Source of the DNA: Crossiella cryophila
GTDB lineage: Bacteria; Actinomycetota; Actinomycetes; Mycobacteriales; Pseudonocardiaceae
Assembly (NCBI RefSeq): GCF_014204915.1
Contig: NZ_JACHMH010000001.1
Coordinates: forward strand, 682,001-746,000
Direction: 5' to 3'
DNA length: 64,000 bases
A model generated the notes under the pieces. The model saw only the letters and a program-made list of their open reading frames with translations. It did not search any database and was not told where the DNA came from. The translations under genes were made by a program, and so were the position numbers. Shown here piece by piece: positions 26,160-33,128 of the stretch (positions within the stretch are counted from its first letter, which is position 1; the number at the start of each line of letters is the position of its first letter).

Positions 26160-27008
26160 GTGCCGGCGATCGAGATGGCGGAACGAGCAGGGGTCCACCT
26201 CACCGGCGGTTTCGCCGAGAGCGAGGACCGCATCGTGGTCCTGCCGAACGCGGTGGTGCTCCTGGACGGCGCGACCCGGCTGGAACCGGGGCGGCACACC
26301 GGCGGCTGGTACGCCGAGCGGCTGGCCGACCGGCTGCGCAGGCAGCTCACCGCCCAGCCCGACATCGACCTGGCCGAGCTGCTGGCCGCCTGCATCAGCC
26401 AGGTGGCCGCCGACCACGACCTGGAACCGGGCAAGGCGCCCTCCAGCACGGTCGCCCTGCTGCGCTGGGACGAGGAGCGGGTGGACGCCCTGGTGCTGGC
26501 GGACAGCCCGGTGGTGGCCTTCACCGTCGGCGATGTGCACGTGCTCAACGACACCCGGCTGGCGAACCTGTCGGTGCCCCGGCGCACCGGCTACCGCGAG
26601 CAGCTCCGCGACGGCGCGGGCTTCTCCGGCGCGCACGTGGACGCGCTGCGTGCCTCGGCCACCGAGGTGGGCCAGTGGCGCAACCGCGAGGGCGGGTTCT
26701 GGGTGGCCGAGGCCGATCCGGTCGCGGCCAAGCAGGCCATGCGCGCGCACTGGATGCGGGACCAGGTGCAGGCGGTGGTGATGGCCAGCGACGGCGTGTC
26801 CTGCGGGGTCGAGGACTACGGCGTGTTCACCGACTGGACCGCGCTCTACGACCAGGCGGTGCAGGACGGCCTGCACACGGTGCTGGACGCGGTGCGCAAG
26901 GCCGAGGAGTCCGACCCGGACGGCCGCAAGTGGCCGCGCCCGAAGCGGCACGACGACCAGAGCCTGGTCGTGGTGCATTTCGACGACGACTGGTTCCCCC
27001 GCTTCTGA
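26160..27008 (+). CDS. PP2C-like phosphatase domain protein
   Basis: The 282-residue protein has a divergent PP2C layout. Landmarks are LPNAVVLLDGAT (metal aspartate, about 30-40), SSTVALLRWDEERVDALVLADSPVVAF (about 98-125) and VMASDGVSCGVEDYG (about 212-226). PP2C enzymes dephosphorylate Ser/Thr using two metals; the aspartates in DGAT, ADSP and ASDG are kept. The sequence is far from canonical, so activity is uncertain. GTG 26160 follows TACTGT by seven bases (leaderless pattern). An HTH gene lies 17 bases downstream. Confidence 0.65.
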   Translation: MPAIEMAERAGVHLTGGFAESEDRIVVLPNAVVLLDGATRLEPGRHTGGWYAERLADRLRRQLTAQPDIDLAELLAACISQVAADHDLEPGKAPSSTVALLRWDEERVDALVLADSPVVAFTVGDVHVLNDTRLANLSVPRRTGYREQLRDGAGFSGAHVDALRASATEVGQWRNREGGFWVAEADPVAAKQAMRAHWMRDQVQAVVMASDGVSCGVEDYGVFTDWTALYDQAVQDGLHTVLDAVRKAEESDPDGRKWPRPKRHDDQSLVVVHFDDDWFPRF

Positions 27009-27025
27009 GGTCCTACCCTCCGAGC

Positions 27026-27919
27026 ATGCCGCCGGAGCCGAACCCGGACCCGTTCGCCACCGCCCTGCGCGCGGCCATCGCCCGCCGCGGCCTTGGCCTG
27101 CACCGCATCCGCGAACACCTGCGCAGCAGAGGCGTCACCGTCTCCGCGGCCACCCTGAGCTACTGGCAGTCCGGCCGCAGCCGCCCAGAACGCCACGAGT
27201 CCCTGACCGCCCTGCACCACCTCGAAGAGGTCCTGGCCGTCCCCCAGGGCACCCTGACCGCCCTGCTCGGCCCGCCACGCCCCCGCGGCCTGCACCGGGT
27301 CCCCGAACTCCCCGAGATCGGCGCCTTCTGGCCGGCCCCAACGGACGTCGAAGACGCCGTCAGCGACATCGACACCACCTGGGACGCCCGCCTGACCCGC
27401 CTGAGCCAGCACGACACCATCCACATCGGCCCCAACCGCGAGGAACTCACCTTCGTCTCCCGCCAGGTCCTCCGGGCCAACGCCGACGGCCCCGACCGCT
27501 GGGTGGTGATCCTCCACCTCGACGAACACAACCACCCCCTCCCCGAGATAAAACCCCTCCGCCACTGCACCCTGGGCCGCCACACCACAAACCCCGACAC
27601 CGGCCTGCTCGCAGCCGAACTCCTCTTCCCCAAACCCTTGCAACGCAACGAAACCATCATCACCGAACACGAACTGACCAACCACGCCCCGCACCCCACC
27701 GCCACCAACTACGAACGAAAATTCCGCCTCCCCGTACGCGAATACGTCCTGGAGATCCGCTTCCACCCCACCTGCCCCCCGGCCACCATCACCCGCCACA
27801 CCACCACCAAGAACACCCACCACACCGAACAGGTCCACCTGGACGAACTCACCTCAGTCCACGGCGTGGCAACGGATTTCGGCCCCGGCACCTACGGCTT
27901 CCACTGGACCTGGCCATAA
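27026..27919 (+). CDS. helix-turn-helix domain protein with unknown C-terminal domain
   Basis: The 297-residue protein has an N-terminal helix-turn-helix-like region (about 10-75) containing GLHRIREHLRSRGVTVSAAT and LSYWQSGRSRPER. A C-terminal domain of about 200 residues follows, rich in beta-type segments (LTFVSRQVLRANADGPDRWV), which I do not recognise. ATG 27026 follows TACCCT (27014-27019) by six bases, a leaderless pattern. The coding strand is exceptionally C- and A-rich and G-poor in its second half. It may regulate the adjacent PP2C-like gene; this is inference. Confidence 0.65.
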   Translation: MPPEPNPDPFATALRAAIARRGLGLHRIREHLRSRGVTVSAATLSYWQSGRSRPERHESLTALHHLEEVLAVPQGTLTALLGPPRPRGLHRVPELPEIGAFWPAPTDVEDAVSDIDTTWDARLTRLSQHDTIHIGPNREELTFVSRQVLRANADGPDRWVVILHLDEHNHPLPEIKPLRHCTLGRHTTNPDTGLLAAELLFPKPLQRNETIITEHELTNHAPHPTATNYERKFRLPVREYVLEIRFHPTCPPATITRHTTTKNTHHTEQVHLDELTSVHGVATDFGPGTYGFHWTWP

Positions 27920-27922
27920 AAA

Positions 27923-27950
27923 GTGGGGCGCCCCAACAGGAACGCCCCAC
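27923..27950 (-). terminator. intrinsic terminator of the S1 protease gene
   Basis: GTGGGGCG and CGCCCCAC form a perfect 8-bp stem with a 12-base loop. On the minus strand it is followed by TTTTTA. This is a canonical intrinsic terminator directly after the protease stop. It also follows the convergent HTH gene. Confidence 0.85.
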
Positions 27951-27956
27951 CCAACC

Positions 27957-29603
27957 TCACACAGTCACAGACCAACTGTTCAACGTGCCCACATCCCCAG
28001 GCCCGTTGTCCCCGATCCGCAACGTCCAGTTCCCCCCAGCCTGCTCACTGGTCCGCACCGTGAAGGTCCGAGTCCCCGGGAACGCATGGCACTCAAAGCC
28101 CCCGGCCCGCTGCAACGAGTAGTACCGCCCGGACGGCCCCACCAGAGTGATGTTCAAGTCCTCCTGGCAGGTGTGCACCGCATCCACCACCACGGTCACC
28201 GGCGCCGCGGCACTCCCCGAAGCCGTTGACCGCACCGGACTCACCGCCACCGCGAAGTCCCGAATAGCAAAAGCCTTGCCATTACTGAAAGTCCGGGCCC
28301 CGGTGTCCCCCTTCGCGGTCCGAGCCGTCACCACCGCACTGGCCCCAGACCGGTTCCCCGCGGCATCCCGGGCCCGAACCACAAAGCTGTACTCCGTGTC
28401 AGCCGCAAGCCCGGCAACACTCACCGAAGTCCCCTCCGAACTGGCCACAACCTCCTCACCGCGATACACGTCGTACCCGGTCACCCCAACGTTGTCCGTG
28501 GCCGCATCCCACCCCAACGCCACCGAAGACGAAGTGACCCCGGTAGCCCGCAGGTTCCCCGGCACCGAAGGCGCCTCGGTATCCCCACCCGGATCCCCGG
28601 TCACCAACGTCAGCCCCCACTTCTTCAACGCCTCACCCACCGGCTGAAAGATCGACTGGTTGTCCGCCCCACCCGGCTCACAAGACGACTGCCCACCCGA
28701 GTGCAACCCCACAGCCTTGTCCCCAACCAGCCACCCCCCACCAGAGTCCCCACCCTTCGAGCAGGCAGTGGTCGTGGCCAACCCCTCAACAACCACGCTC
28801 CCATAGTTAATCGTCTGATTAACCGCGGTAACCCGCCCACACTGCCACTTAGAAGTATTCCCCGAGTGACAAGTACTCTGCCCCACCACAGGCTCAACAA
28901 ACCCAGCCACTGTCACAGCACCCCCACCCCAAGTATTCACCGAAGGCGAAAGAGCCCACCCAGCCTCCGTAACAGCAACAACCCCCATATCCCCCTCACG
29001 CGCATTAACACTACGCGACCCCCCAACGTTCGACGTACCAACCCGATTCTGCTGACTAATCTGCCCATAAGCAGCCTGATTAGCATCATTGGTGCAATGC
29101 CCAGCAGTCAGGAAGTGCTTCCCCCCACCAGAATCAGTAGCCCCAAACCCAACCGAACAGTAGGTCTCACTCCCAGGCCACCACGGACTCCCCGTCCGCA
29201 CCTCCCCAGCCTGCTGAACAGGCGCAGCCGCATCCACCACAACCCGCACAGCCTCCCCAAACCCACGGATCCGCGCCACCAGGTCAGCGTCAGCCGCAGC
29301 CACAGTCCGAACCACAACCTGCGCACTAACCGGATCAATCCCCCAAGAGGTGACCCCGGTCGGCCCCGCAGCAATCGAACCAACTCGCCGAACAATCCCA
29401 TCAAGCTCAGCCCGACCACGCGAAACAACCTGAACCCGAGAGCCACTCTGCCGAACCTGCTCAGCAGCCCCCTCCCCATAAACGGACACAACTAGCTGCC
29501 CATCACTAGGATCAATCCACTTCCCAACAACATCACCAGCCTCAGCAGAAGCACTGGCAGGAAATACCAACGAAAGTAATACCGCAGGGATCAACGCTTT
29601 CAT
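27957..29603 (-). CDS. secreted S1-family serine protease with FN3 and P domains
   Basis: The 548-residue preproprotein begins with a signal peptide (about 1-21), a pro-region to about 135, and a streptogrisin/alpha-lytic-type protease domain. Catalytic His169 (TAGHC), Asp205 (EGDMG) and Ser287 (GGDSGG) are present. A fibronectin type III domain (about 345-430) and a C-terminal proprotein-convertase P domain (about 440-548; DLNITLVGPSG, GDVGTLNSW) follow. It is probably an extracellular nutrient protease. ATG has GAGAGGA upstream. The 5' half uses many T-ending codons, unlike most of the window. Confidence 0.92.
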   Translation of the reverse strand: MKALIPAVLLSLVFPASASAEAGDVVGKWIDPSDGQLVVSVYGEGAAEQVRQSGSRVQVVSRGRAELDGIVRRVGSIAAGPTGVTSWGIDPVSAQVVVRTVAAADADLVARIRGFGEAVRVVVDAAAPVQQAGEVRTGSPWWPGSETYCSVGFGATDSGGGKHFLTAGHCTNDANQAAYGQISQQNRVGTSNVGGSRSVNAREGDMGVVAVTEAGWALSPSVNTWGGGAVTVAGFVEPVVGQSTCHSGNTSKWQCGRVTAVNQTINYGSVVVEGLATTTACSKGGDSGGGWLVGDKAVGLHSGGQSSCEPGGADNQSIFQPVGEALKKWGLTLVTGDPGGDTEAPSVPGNLRATGVTSSSVALGWDAATDNVGVTGYDVYRGEEVVASSEGTSVSVAGLAADTEYSFVVRARDAAGNRSGASAVVTARTAKGDTGARTFSNGKAFAIRDFAVAVSPVRSTASGSAAAPVTVVVDAVHTCQEDLNITLVGPSGRYYSLQRAGGFECHAFPGTRTFTVRTSEQAGGNWTLRIGDNGPGDVGTLNSWSVTV

Positions 29604-29661
29604 CAGGTTCCTCTCAAAGCAGGGAACCCAAAACTAGAACGTGACCACCAACGCAAGGCAG

Positions 29662-29696
29662 GGTTAACAGTTAACCAACGCCAGTTAAGCGTTAAC
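29662..29696. repeat. GTTAAC direct-repeat operator-like array
   Basis: GTTAAC-A-GTTAAC (29663-29675) is followed 21 bp later by GTTAAG-C-GTTAAC (29684-29696). The first unit lies in a perfect 15-bp palindrome, GGTTAAC-A-GTTAACC (29662-29676). The two-turn spacing suggests cooperative protein binding upstream of the protease gene (start at 29603). The binding protein is unknown. Confidence 0.55.
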
Positions 29697-29699
29697 ACC

Positions 29700-29719
29700 T
29701 GTGGACAACCTGTGGATAA
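29700..29719. promoter_or_regulatory. two tandem DnaA boxes
   Basis: TGTGGACAA (29700-29708) and TGTGGATAA (29711-29719) are the reverse complements of TTGTCCACA and TTATCCACA, good actinobacterial and consensus DnaA boxes. They have the same orientation and an 11-bp pitch. They lie between the protease gene and a tRNA operon. This could be a DnaA-titration or DnaA-regulated site; chance is possible for two boxes. Confidence 0.5.
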
Positions 29720-29727
29720 CCCACCGA

Positions 29728-29751
29728 GACCCAGCGCAACCACGCTGGGTC
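29728..29751. terminator. 9-bp hairpin downstream of the tRNA operon
   Basis: GACCCAGCG (29728-29736) and CGCTGGGTC (29743-29751) form a perfect stem with a 6-base loop. With the GC-rich stem at 29775-29794 (CCGGGGGC / GCCCCCGG, loop TCGG) it probably acts as backup termination for the leftward tRNA transcript, before the DnaA boxes. Confidence 0.45.
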
Positions 29752-29811
29752 AGAGCCACTCGGAACGTGGGGGTCCGGGGGCTCGGGCCCCCGGTGTGGA
29801 TGCCACCGAAA

Positions 29812-29850
29812 AAAGCGAAATCCCCCTGCAAGGTGGATGAGCAGGGGGAT
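29812..29850 (-). terminator. intrinsic terminator after tRNA-Phe
   Basis: ATCCCCCTGC (29820-29829) and GCAGGGGGAT (29841-29850) form a perfect 10-bp stem with an 11-base loop. On the minus strand a T-run (TTTTTT, about 29815-29809) follows a few bases later. It closes the tRNA-Glu/Asp/Phe operon. Confidence 0.85.
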
Positions 29851-29860
29851 CCCATTTCGG

Positions 29861-29934
29861 TGGCCAGGGGCGGGGTCGAACCGCCGACCTACCGCTTTTC
29901 AGGCGGTCGCTCGTACCAACTGAGCTACCTGGCC
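29861..29934 (-). tRNA. tRNA-Phe (GAA)
   Basis: The minus strand folds as a cloverleaf of 74 bases. The acceptor stem is GGCCAGG/CCTGGCC, the D-arm GCTCAGTTGGTACGAGC, and the anticodon loop CTGAAAA with GAA. The T-loop is TTCGACC and the discriminator base is A. A full CCA is not encoded. It is the third gene of a tRNA operon. Confidence 0.97.
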
Positions 29935-29935
29935 G

Positions 29936-29967
29936 AAAGGGGCTCGCTCCGTGGAGCGAACCCCTTT
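29936..29967 (-). other. hairpin between tRNA-Asp and tRNA-Phe
   Basis: AAAGGGG pairs with CCCCTTT and an inner TCGCTC pairs with GAGCGA, nearly filling the 35-base spacer between the two tRNAs. It may be a processing signal for separating the tRNAs, or an attenuator lowering tRNA-Phe output. Confidence 0.45.
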
Positions 29968-29969
29968 TG

Positions 29970-30043
29970 CGACCCAGACGGGACTCGAACCCGCGACCTT
30001 CGCCGTGACAGGGCGACGCGCTAACCAACTGCGCCACTGGGCC
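29970..30043 (-). tRNA. tRNA-Asp (GTC)
   Basis: This is a 74-base minus-strand cloverleaf. The acceptor is GGCCCAG/CTGGGTC (one G-U pair), the anticodon loop CTGTCAC with GTC, the T-loop TTCGAGT, and the discriminator G as expected for tRNA-Asp. It lies 20 bases after tRNA-Glu. CCA is not encoded. Confidence 0.97.
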
Positions 30044-30063
30044 TTGCTTCGTACTGTACTGCG

Positions 30064-30136
30064 TACCCCCAACGGGATTCGAACCCGCGCTACCGCCTTG
30101 AAAGGGCGGCGTCCTAGGCCACTAGACGATGGGGGC
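30064..30136 (-). tRNA. tRNA-Glu (TTC)
   Basis: This is a 73-base minus-strand cloverleaf. The acceptor is GCCCCCA/TGGGGGT, the anticodon loop CTTTCAA with TTC, the T-loop TTCGAAT, and the discriminator A. It is the first gene of the Glu-Asp-Phe cluster, an order common in actinobacteria. Confidence 0.97.
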
Positions 30137-30207
30137 CGGATGTTTCTGACTCCAGTGAATCAGAAGTTCTCCTGCACCCTCAACGGCTTTCCGTTGGGAG
30201 CATGGAT

Positions 30208-30237
30208 AGCTTAGGGCACGGGGGGCCAAAGCTCCAA
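30208..30237 (-). promoter_or_regulatory. candidate promoter of the tRNA operon
   Basis: On the minus strand TTGGAG (30237-30232) and TAAGCT (30213-30208) are separated by 18 bases, a reasonable housekeeping promoter. Transcription would begin near 30200, about 65 bases before tRNA-Glu. A small stem, CAACGG/CCGTTG (30181-30196), follows in the leader. Confidence 0.5.
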
Positions 30238-30350
30238 AACGGGGGTCCAGAAAGCTCGCCACCAGGGAAAACGTTCGCCGAACCAGCGTGACCGGCGATC
30301 AAGAGACCCCCGCCCGACCTGCCGAAGTCACCCATCCGAGCCCACTTACC

Positions 30351-30403
30351 CGGATGGAGCAGCGGTCAACTAACCCCTGTGAGTTCCGCCACTGCTCCAT
30401 CCG
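30351..30403. terminator. long inverted repeat after the SCO6745-like gene
   Basis: CGGATGGAGCAG (30351-30362) and CTGCTCCATCCG (30392-30403) are perfect 12-bp arms around a 29-base loop. The repeat begins six bases after the stop of the leftward gene at 30409, so a terminator role is likely. No T-run follows. Confidence 0.5.
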
Positions 30404-30408
30404 CCCCG

Positions 30409-31167
30409 TCACGGGGTCGGCAGTGCCCGCATCAGCTCGCGGAACTCGGCCAGCTCAGCCTCGGACAGCGTGTCGGCCAGGGTCTGGCCCATCGCGGTGT
30501 CGGTCAGCTCCTCGGCCTGGCGCCAGCGGCGGGGCAGGTCGGGGTTGGCCGCGGTGCGCGCGATCAGCGCGTCGGCCTCCTCCTCCTGCCAGGCCAGCCT
30601 GGTCATGATCGACTTTCCGCTCTCCGGGTTGACCGCCAGCGCCTCGGCGATGCCGATGCCGCAGGCGCGCAGCGCGCCGAAGTGCAGGCCGCCGCGGTAC
30701 TCGCGCACCAGGTTGAGCGCGTGTGCCAGCCGGGCCGGGGTGTCATCGGGGCGCGGGGCCTCGCGCCAGCCCGCGAACAGCGGCAGGTTGCCGGCGTCCG
30801 CGCCATCGCTGATCTGGAAGAGCAGTTCGGCGGTGCGGGCGGCCTCCGGGACCTCGGCCAGCGCCTCCCGGCCCCACTCCCAGCAGGCCGCGGAGTACTC
30901 GGCCACCGCGGCCGTGGCCGGCAGCAGCTGGGTGACCTGCGGGATCACCGCGTGCATCAGCCACTTCGGGAAGATGCCGTACAGCTCGGCGACCACGGTG
31001 GAGGACGGATCGCCCAGCACCGCGGCCCGGCCGCGGAAGTACAGACCACCCCGTGGCAGCTCAAGGGCCTTGGTATGCGCACTCATCTGGGGCGAGGTCA
31101 TGAACACTCCGCCCAGCTTCACCAGCGGTTTCCGGGTCGCCTGGGCGACCTCGGCCGGACTGGTCAC
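30409..31167 (-). CDS. SCO6745-like family protein
   Basis: The 252-residue protein resembles the actinobacterial family typified by Streptomyces SCO6745, helical proteins of unknown function found in many regulatory and secondary-metabolite contexts. Visible features are TRKPLVKLGGVFMTSP at the N-terminus, GLYFRGRAAVLGD, and a C-terminal helical half ending LSEAELAEFRELMRAL. There is no signal peptide. GTG 31167 was chosen because GAGGAGG lies six bases upstream. It starts 11 bases after the TetR stop, so the two form an operon. Confidence 0.7.
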   Translation of the reverse strand: MTSPAEVAQATRKPLVKLGGVFMTSPQMSAHTKALELPRGGLYFRGRAAVLGDPSSTVVAELYGIFPKWLMHAVIPQVTQLLPATAAVAEYSAACWEWGREALAEVPEAARTAELLFQISDGADAGNLPLFAGWREAPRPDDTPARLAHALNLVREYRGGLHFGALRACGIGIAEALAVNPESGKSIMTRLAWQEEEADALIARTAANPDLPRRWRQAEELTDTAMGQTLADTLSEAELAEFRELMRALPTP

Positions 31168-31178
31168 GTATTGCCTCC

Positions 31179-31808
31179 TCAGCCGCCTCCCGCGGAGGCG
31201 GTTCGCCATTGGGTCAGCCACTCCTCGGTGGCGATACCAGGCAGCAGCACCCGCCACGCCTGGTCCATCCGGGCGACGTAGTCCGCGTACCCGGTCAGGG
31301 CCGCGGCGATCTCCCGGTTCCCAGCGAACACGGCGTTGAGCACCCGCGCCACCTCCACCGGATCGACACCCGGCCGGAGCAGACCCTCGGTCGCGGCCCG
31401 TTCGACCAGCACGGTCAGCAGGGTCTCCCAGTTCAGGTACTGCGGGCGCAGCCCGGAAGCGTGCACCTCCGGGTCGGTGGAGAGGCGGACTCCCGCGCGC
31501 ACGATGGGGTCGCCGGAGATCATCTCGACCGCCTGGGTGGTGGAGCCGATCAGCGTCCGCAGGGCGTCCAGGCCGCGTTCGTCCCAGCGGCGGGTCAGCT
31601 CCGGCCACAGCGCCTGTTCGGACTCCATGATGGCGGCGGCCAGGGCGATCTTGGACGGGAAGTGGAAGTAGAAGGCCCCCTTGGACACGCCGCAGCGTTC
31701 CAGGATGAGGCTGAGCGAGACGGCGGCATAGCCGAGCCGGTCGAACTCCGACGCGGCGGCGACCATGATCGACTCTCGGGTGACCTGGGCTCTCGGCTGC
31801 GTGGGCAT
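31179..31808 (-). CDS. TetR/ScbR-like (gamma-butyrolactone receptor-type) regulator
   Basis: The 209-residue regulator has an N-terminal TetR helix-turn-helix: ESIMVAAASEFDRLGYAAVSL, then CGVSKGAFYFHFPSKIALAAAI. The FYFHFPSK-xAL pattern is characteristic of the ScbR/ArpA family that binds gamma-butyrolactones. The C-terminal ligand domain contains RAGVRLSTDPE and ends in helices. The gene shares an operon with an SCO6745-like gene. A CGGTATGT motif about 150 bases upstream resembles autoregulatory elements. A second, more typical receptor lies beside afsA at 51220. Confidence 0.75.
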   Translation of the reverse strand: MPTQPRAQVTRESIMVAAASEFDRLGYAAVSLSLILERCGVSKGAFYFHFPSKIALAAAIMESEQALWPELTRRWDERGLDALRTLIGSTTQAVEMISGDPIVRAGVRLSTDPEVHASGLRPQYLNWETLLTVLVERAATEGLLRPGVDPVEVARVLNAVFAGNREIAAALTGYADYVARMDQAWRVLLPGIATEEWLTQWRTASAGGG

Positions 31809-31946
31809 GGCGGCTCCGTGATCACTGGCGGCACCGCAAGTTACCCCGTCGACGGGATTCCGCACAGCCGTCCTACCACCGGGTGAAACGCCATCACCCT
31901 GTGCTGTCCGCGACACCGTGAAACCGATTCATTGCCGGACCAGCCG

Positions 31947-31960
31947 ACCGCTCGGTATGT
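31947..31960. promoter_or_regulatory. candidate autoregulatory element half-site CGGTATGT
   Basis: ACCG-CT-CGGT (31947-31956) is extended rightward to CGGTATGT (31953-31960). The same CGGTATGTT core occurs between afsA and its receptor gene (complement of 51164-51172). Gamma-butyrolactone receptors bind such sequences. Only one half matches well. Confidence 0.35.
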
Positions 31961-32071
31961 TTTGCCGCGGCAGCCCGAGGCGGGCGCCGGGGGGTGTGCG
32001 TCTCGGGGGTGCGGGGCGTGGCTTCCGCGGCCACGTCCCGCACCGGCCCAATCGTTTGTCGCGCCCAGGCG

Positions 32072-32311
32072 CTACCGCCGTACCGGCGGGATGCCGTCCT
32101 CCTCACTGGGGACGAGTCCCAGCATGTCAAGCAGCATGCGGCAGTCCTCGGCGTCTAAAGCGCCCCGCGCAACGGCCATGCGCGCCCTGTGCACCTGTTC
32201 CGCGGAGATCCGGGATGGCTCTCCGTTCCGCGGCAGCGGCACCCCGCTGCCCTTGGCAACCGTGTCGTCCTGTTCCCACAGGTACTTCCGCACCTCGAGC
32301 GACCCGTGCAT
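32072..32311 (-). CDS. small conserved-looking protein of unknown function
   Basis: The 79-residue soluble protein starts MHGSLEVRKYLWEQDD and ends with a helical block RARMAVARGALDAEDCRMLLDMLGL and an acidic tail. ATG 32311 has GGGGAGG five bases upstream, a strong ribosome-binding site, which supports a real gene. The only cysteine lies in the helix. No family was recognised. It is divergent from csoR. Confidence 0.6.
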   Translation of the reverse strand: MHGSLEVRKYLWEQDDTVAKGSGVPLPRNGEPSRISAEQVHRARMAVARGALDAEDCRMLLDMLGLVPSEEDGIPPVRR

Positions 32312-32472
32312 GGCGCCTCCCCGACGTTGGCTTCGCAGGCAGGCTAGCCACTGGTTTCCTCGCTCACAGCCCCCCGCCGAGTGATTCATCAAGAACCCTG
32401 TGTAATCAACGGTTGGCAATCTGTCCCTTGACAGGACAAGCGTTCTGTGAGCCAGGCCACCTCTCTGGCATT

Positions 32473-32497
32473 TACCCCTACCCCCTAGGGGTATGCT
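32473..32497 (+). promoter_or_regulatory. CsoR operator overlapping the copper operon promoter
   Basis: TACCCCTACCCCCTAGGGGTA (32473-32493) is a G/C-tract dyad of the type bound by CsoR. It overlaps the -10 element TATGCT (32492-32497), which ends six bases before the csoR ATG, so the transcript is probably leaderless. Apo-CsoR would block this promoter until Cu(I) binds. Confidence 0.75.
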
Positions 32498-32503
32498 CAC
32501 GGC

Positions 32504-32800
32504 ATGGCCGAGGAACACAGCCACCCGTACAGCAAACGCAAGGACGCCCACCTGCGCCGACTCCGTCGAGTCGAGGGGCAGGTCCGCGGACTGCAGCGGA
32601 TGGTCGACGACGACACCTACTGCATCGACGTGCTGACCCAGGTCTCGGCCGCGACCAGGGCACTGCAGGCCTTCGCCCTCGAACTGCTCGAGGAGCACAT
32701 GGCCGGCTGTGTCGTGGAGGCCGCGCGCACCAGTGACGAGGCCGCCCAGGCCAAGGTCCGCGAGGCGGCCGAGGCGATCGCGCGCCTGGTCAAGTCCTGA
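32504..32800 (+). CDS. csoR: CsoR-type copper-sensing repressor
   Basis: The 98-residue all-helical repressor has the CsoR Cu(I) ligand pattern: Cys in DDTYCIDVL, then His and Cys in [11 protein letters not shown] (C-H-C). The N-terminus reads [20 protein letters not shown], typical of the CsoR/RcnR family. Cu(I) binding releases DNA and turns on efflux. It leads the csoR-copZ-copA operon, and the operator overlaps its promoter. A 13-bp tandem duplication spans its stop codon. Confidence 0.93.
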   Translation: MAEEHSHPYSKRKDAHLRRLRRVEGQVRGLQRMVDDDTYCIDVLTQVSAATRALQAFALELLEEHMAGCVVEAARTSDEAAQAKVREAAEAIARLVKS

Positions 32801-32820
32801 CCGAACGTCCTGACCGAACG
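32795..32820. repeat. 13-bp tandem duplication at the csoR stop
   Basis: TCCTGACCGAACG is present twice in immediate succession (32795-32807 and 32808-32820), including the csoR stop codon TGA in the first copy. It is probably a slippage duplication with no effect on the protein. Confidence 0.7.
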
Positions 32821-32886
32821 CCCTGCTGCCGGGATCCGTAGTCGTGAGCGGGTCCCGTTTCCCCTGAACCTGAACGAGGAGCACTC

Positions 32887-33096
32887 ATGTCCGTCAGCGC
32901 CACCTACACCGTCACCGGCATGACCTGCCAGCACTGCGTCAGCTCGGTCACCGAGGAGCTGTCCGAGGTCGCCGGGGTCACCGGCGTCGCGGTGGACCTG
33001 CCCACCGGCGCGGTGACCGTGACCAGCGAGCGCGAGCTGACCGCGGCCGAGGTCAAGGCCGCGGTGACCGAGGCCGGTTACCAGCTCACCAGCTGA
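32887..33096 (+). CDS. copZ: CopZ-like copper chaperone (HMA domain)
   Basis: The 69-residue protein is a single ferredoxin-like HMA domain with the metal motif GMTCQHC near residues 11-17 and GYQLTS at the end. It carries Cu(I) to the efflux ATPase encoded next. AGGAG lies about five bases before the ATG. It sits between csoR and copA. Confidence 0.93.
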   Translation: MSVSATYTVTGMTCQHCVSSVTEELSEVAGVTGVAVDLPTGAVTVTSERELTAAEVKAAVTEAGYQLTS

Positions 33097-33128
33097 CCAA
33101 CCTGTAGGCGAGGCGGAGGGGAGCGGTT

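Noticed and set aside
28701-29495. 264-codon plus-strand frame over the S1 protease gene
   Set aside because: It is Pro/Asn/Thr/Arg low-complexity caused by T/G-rich codons on the minus strand, where the catalytic triad and signal peptide are intact.
30351-30403. attachment site beside the tRNA genes
   Set aside because: The inverted repeat does not duplicate a tRNA 3' end and no integrase lies nearby; it fits a terminator better.
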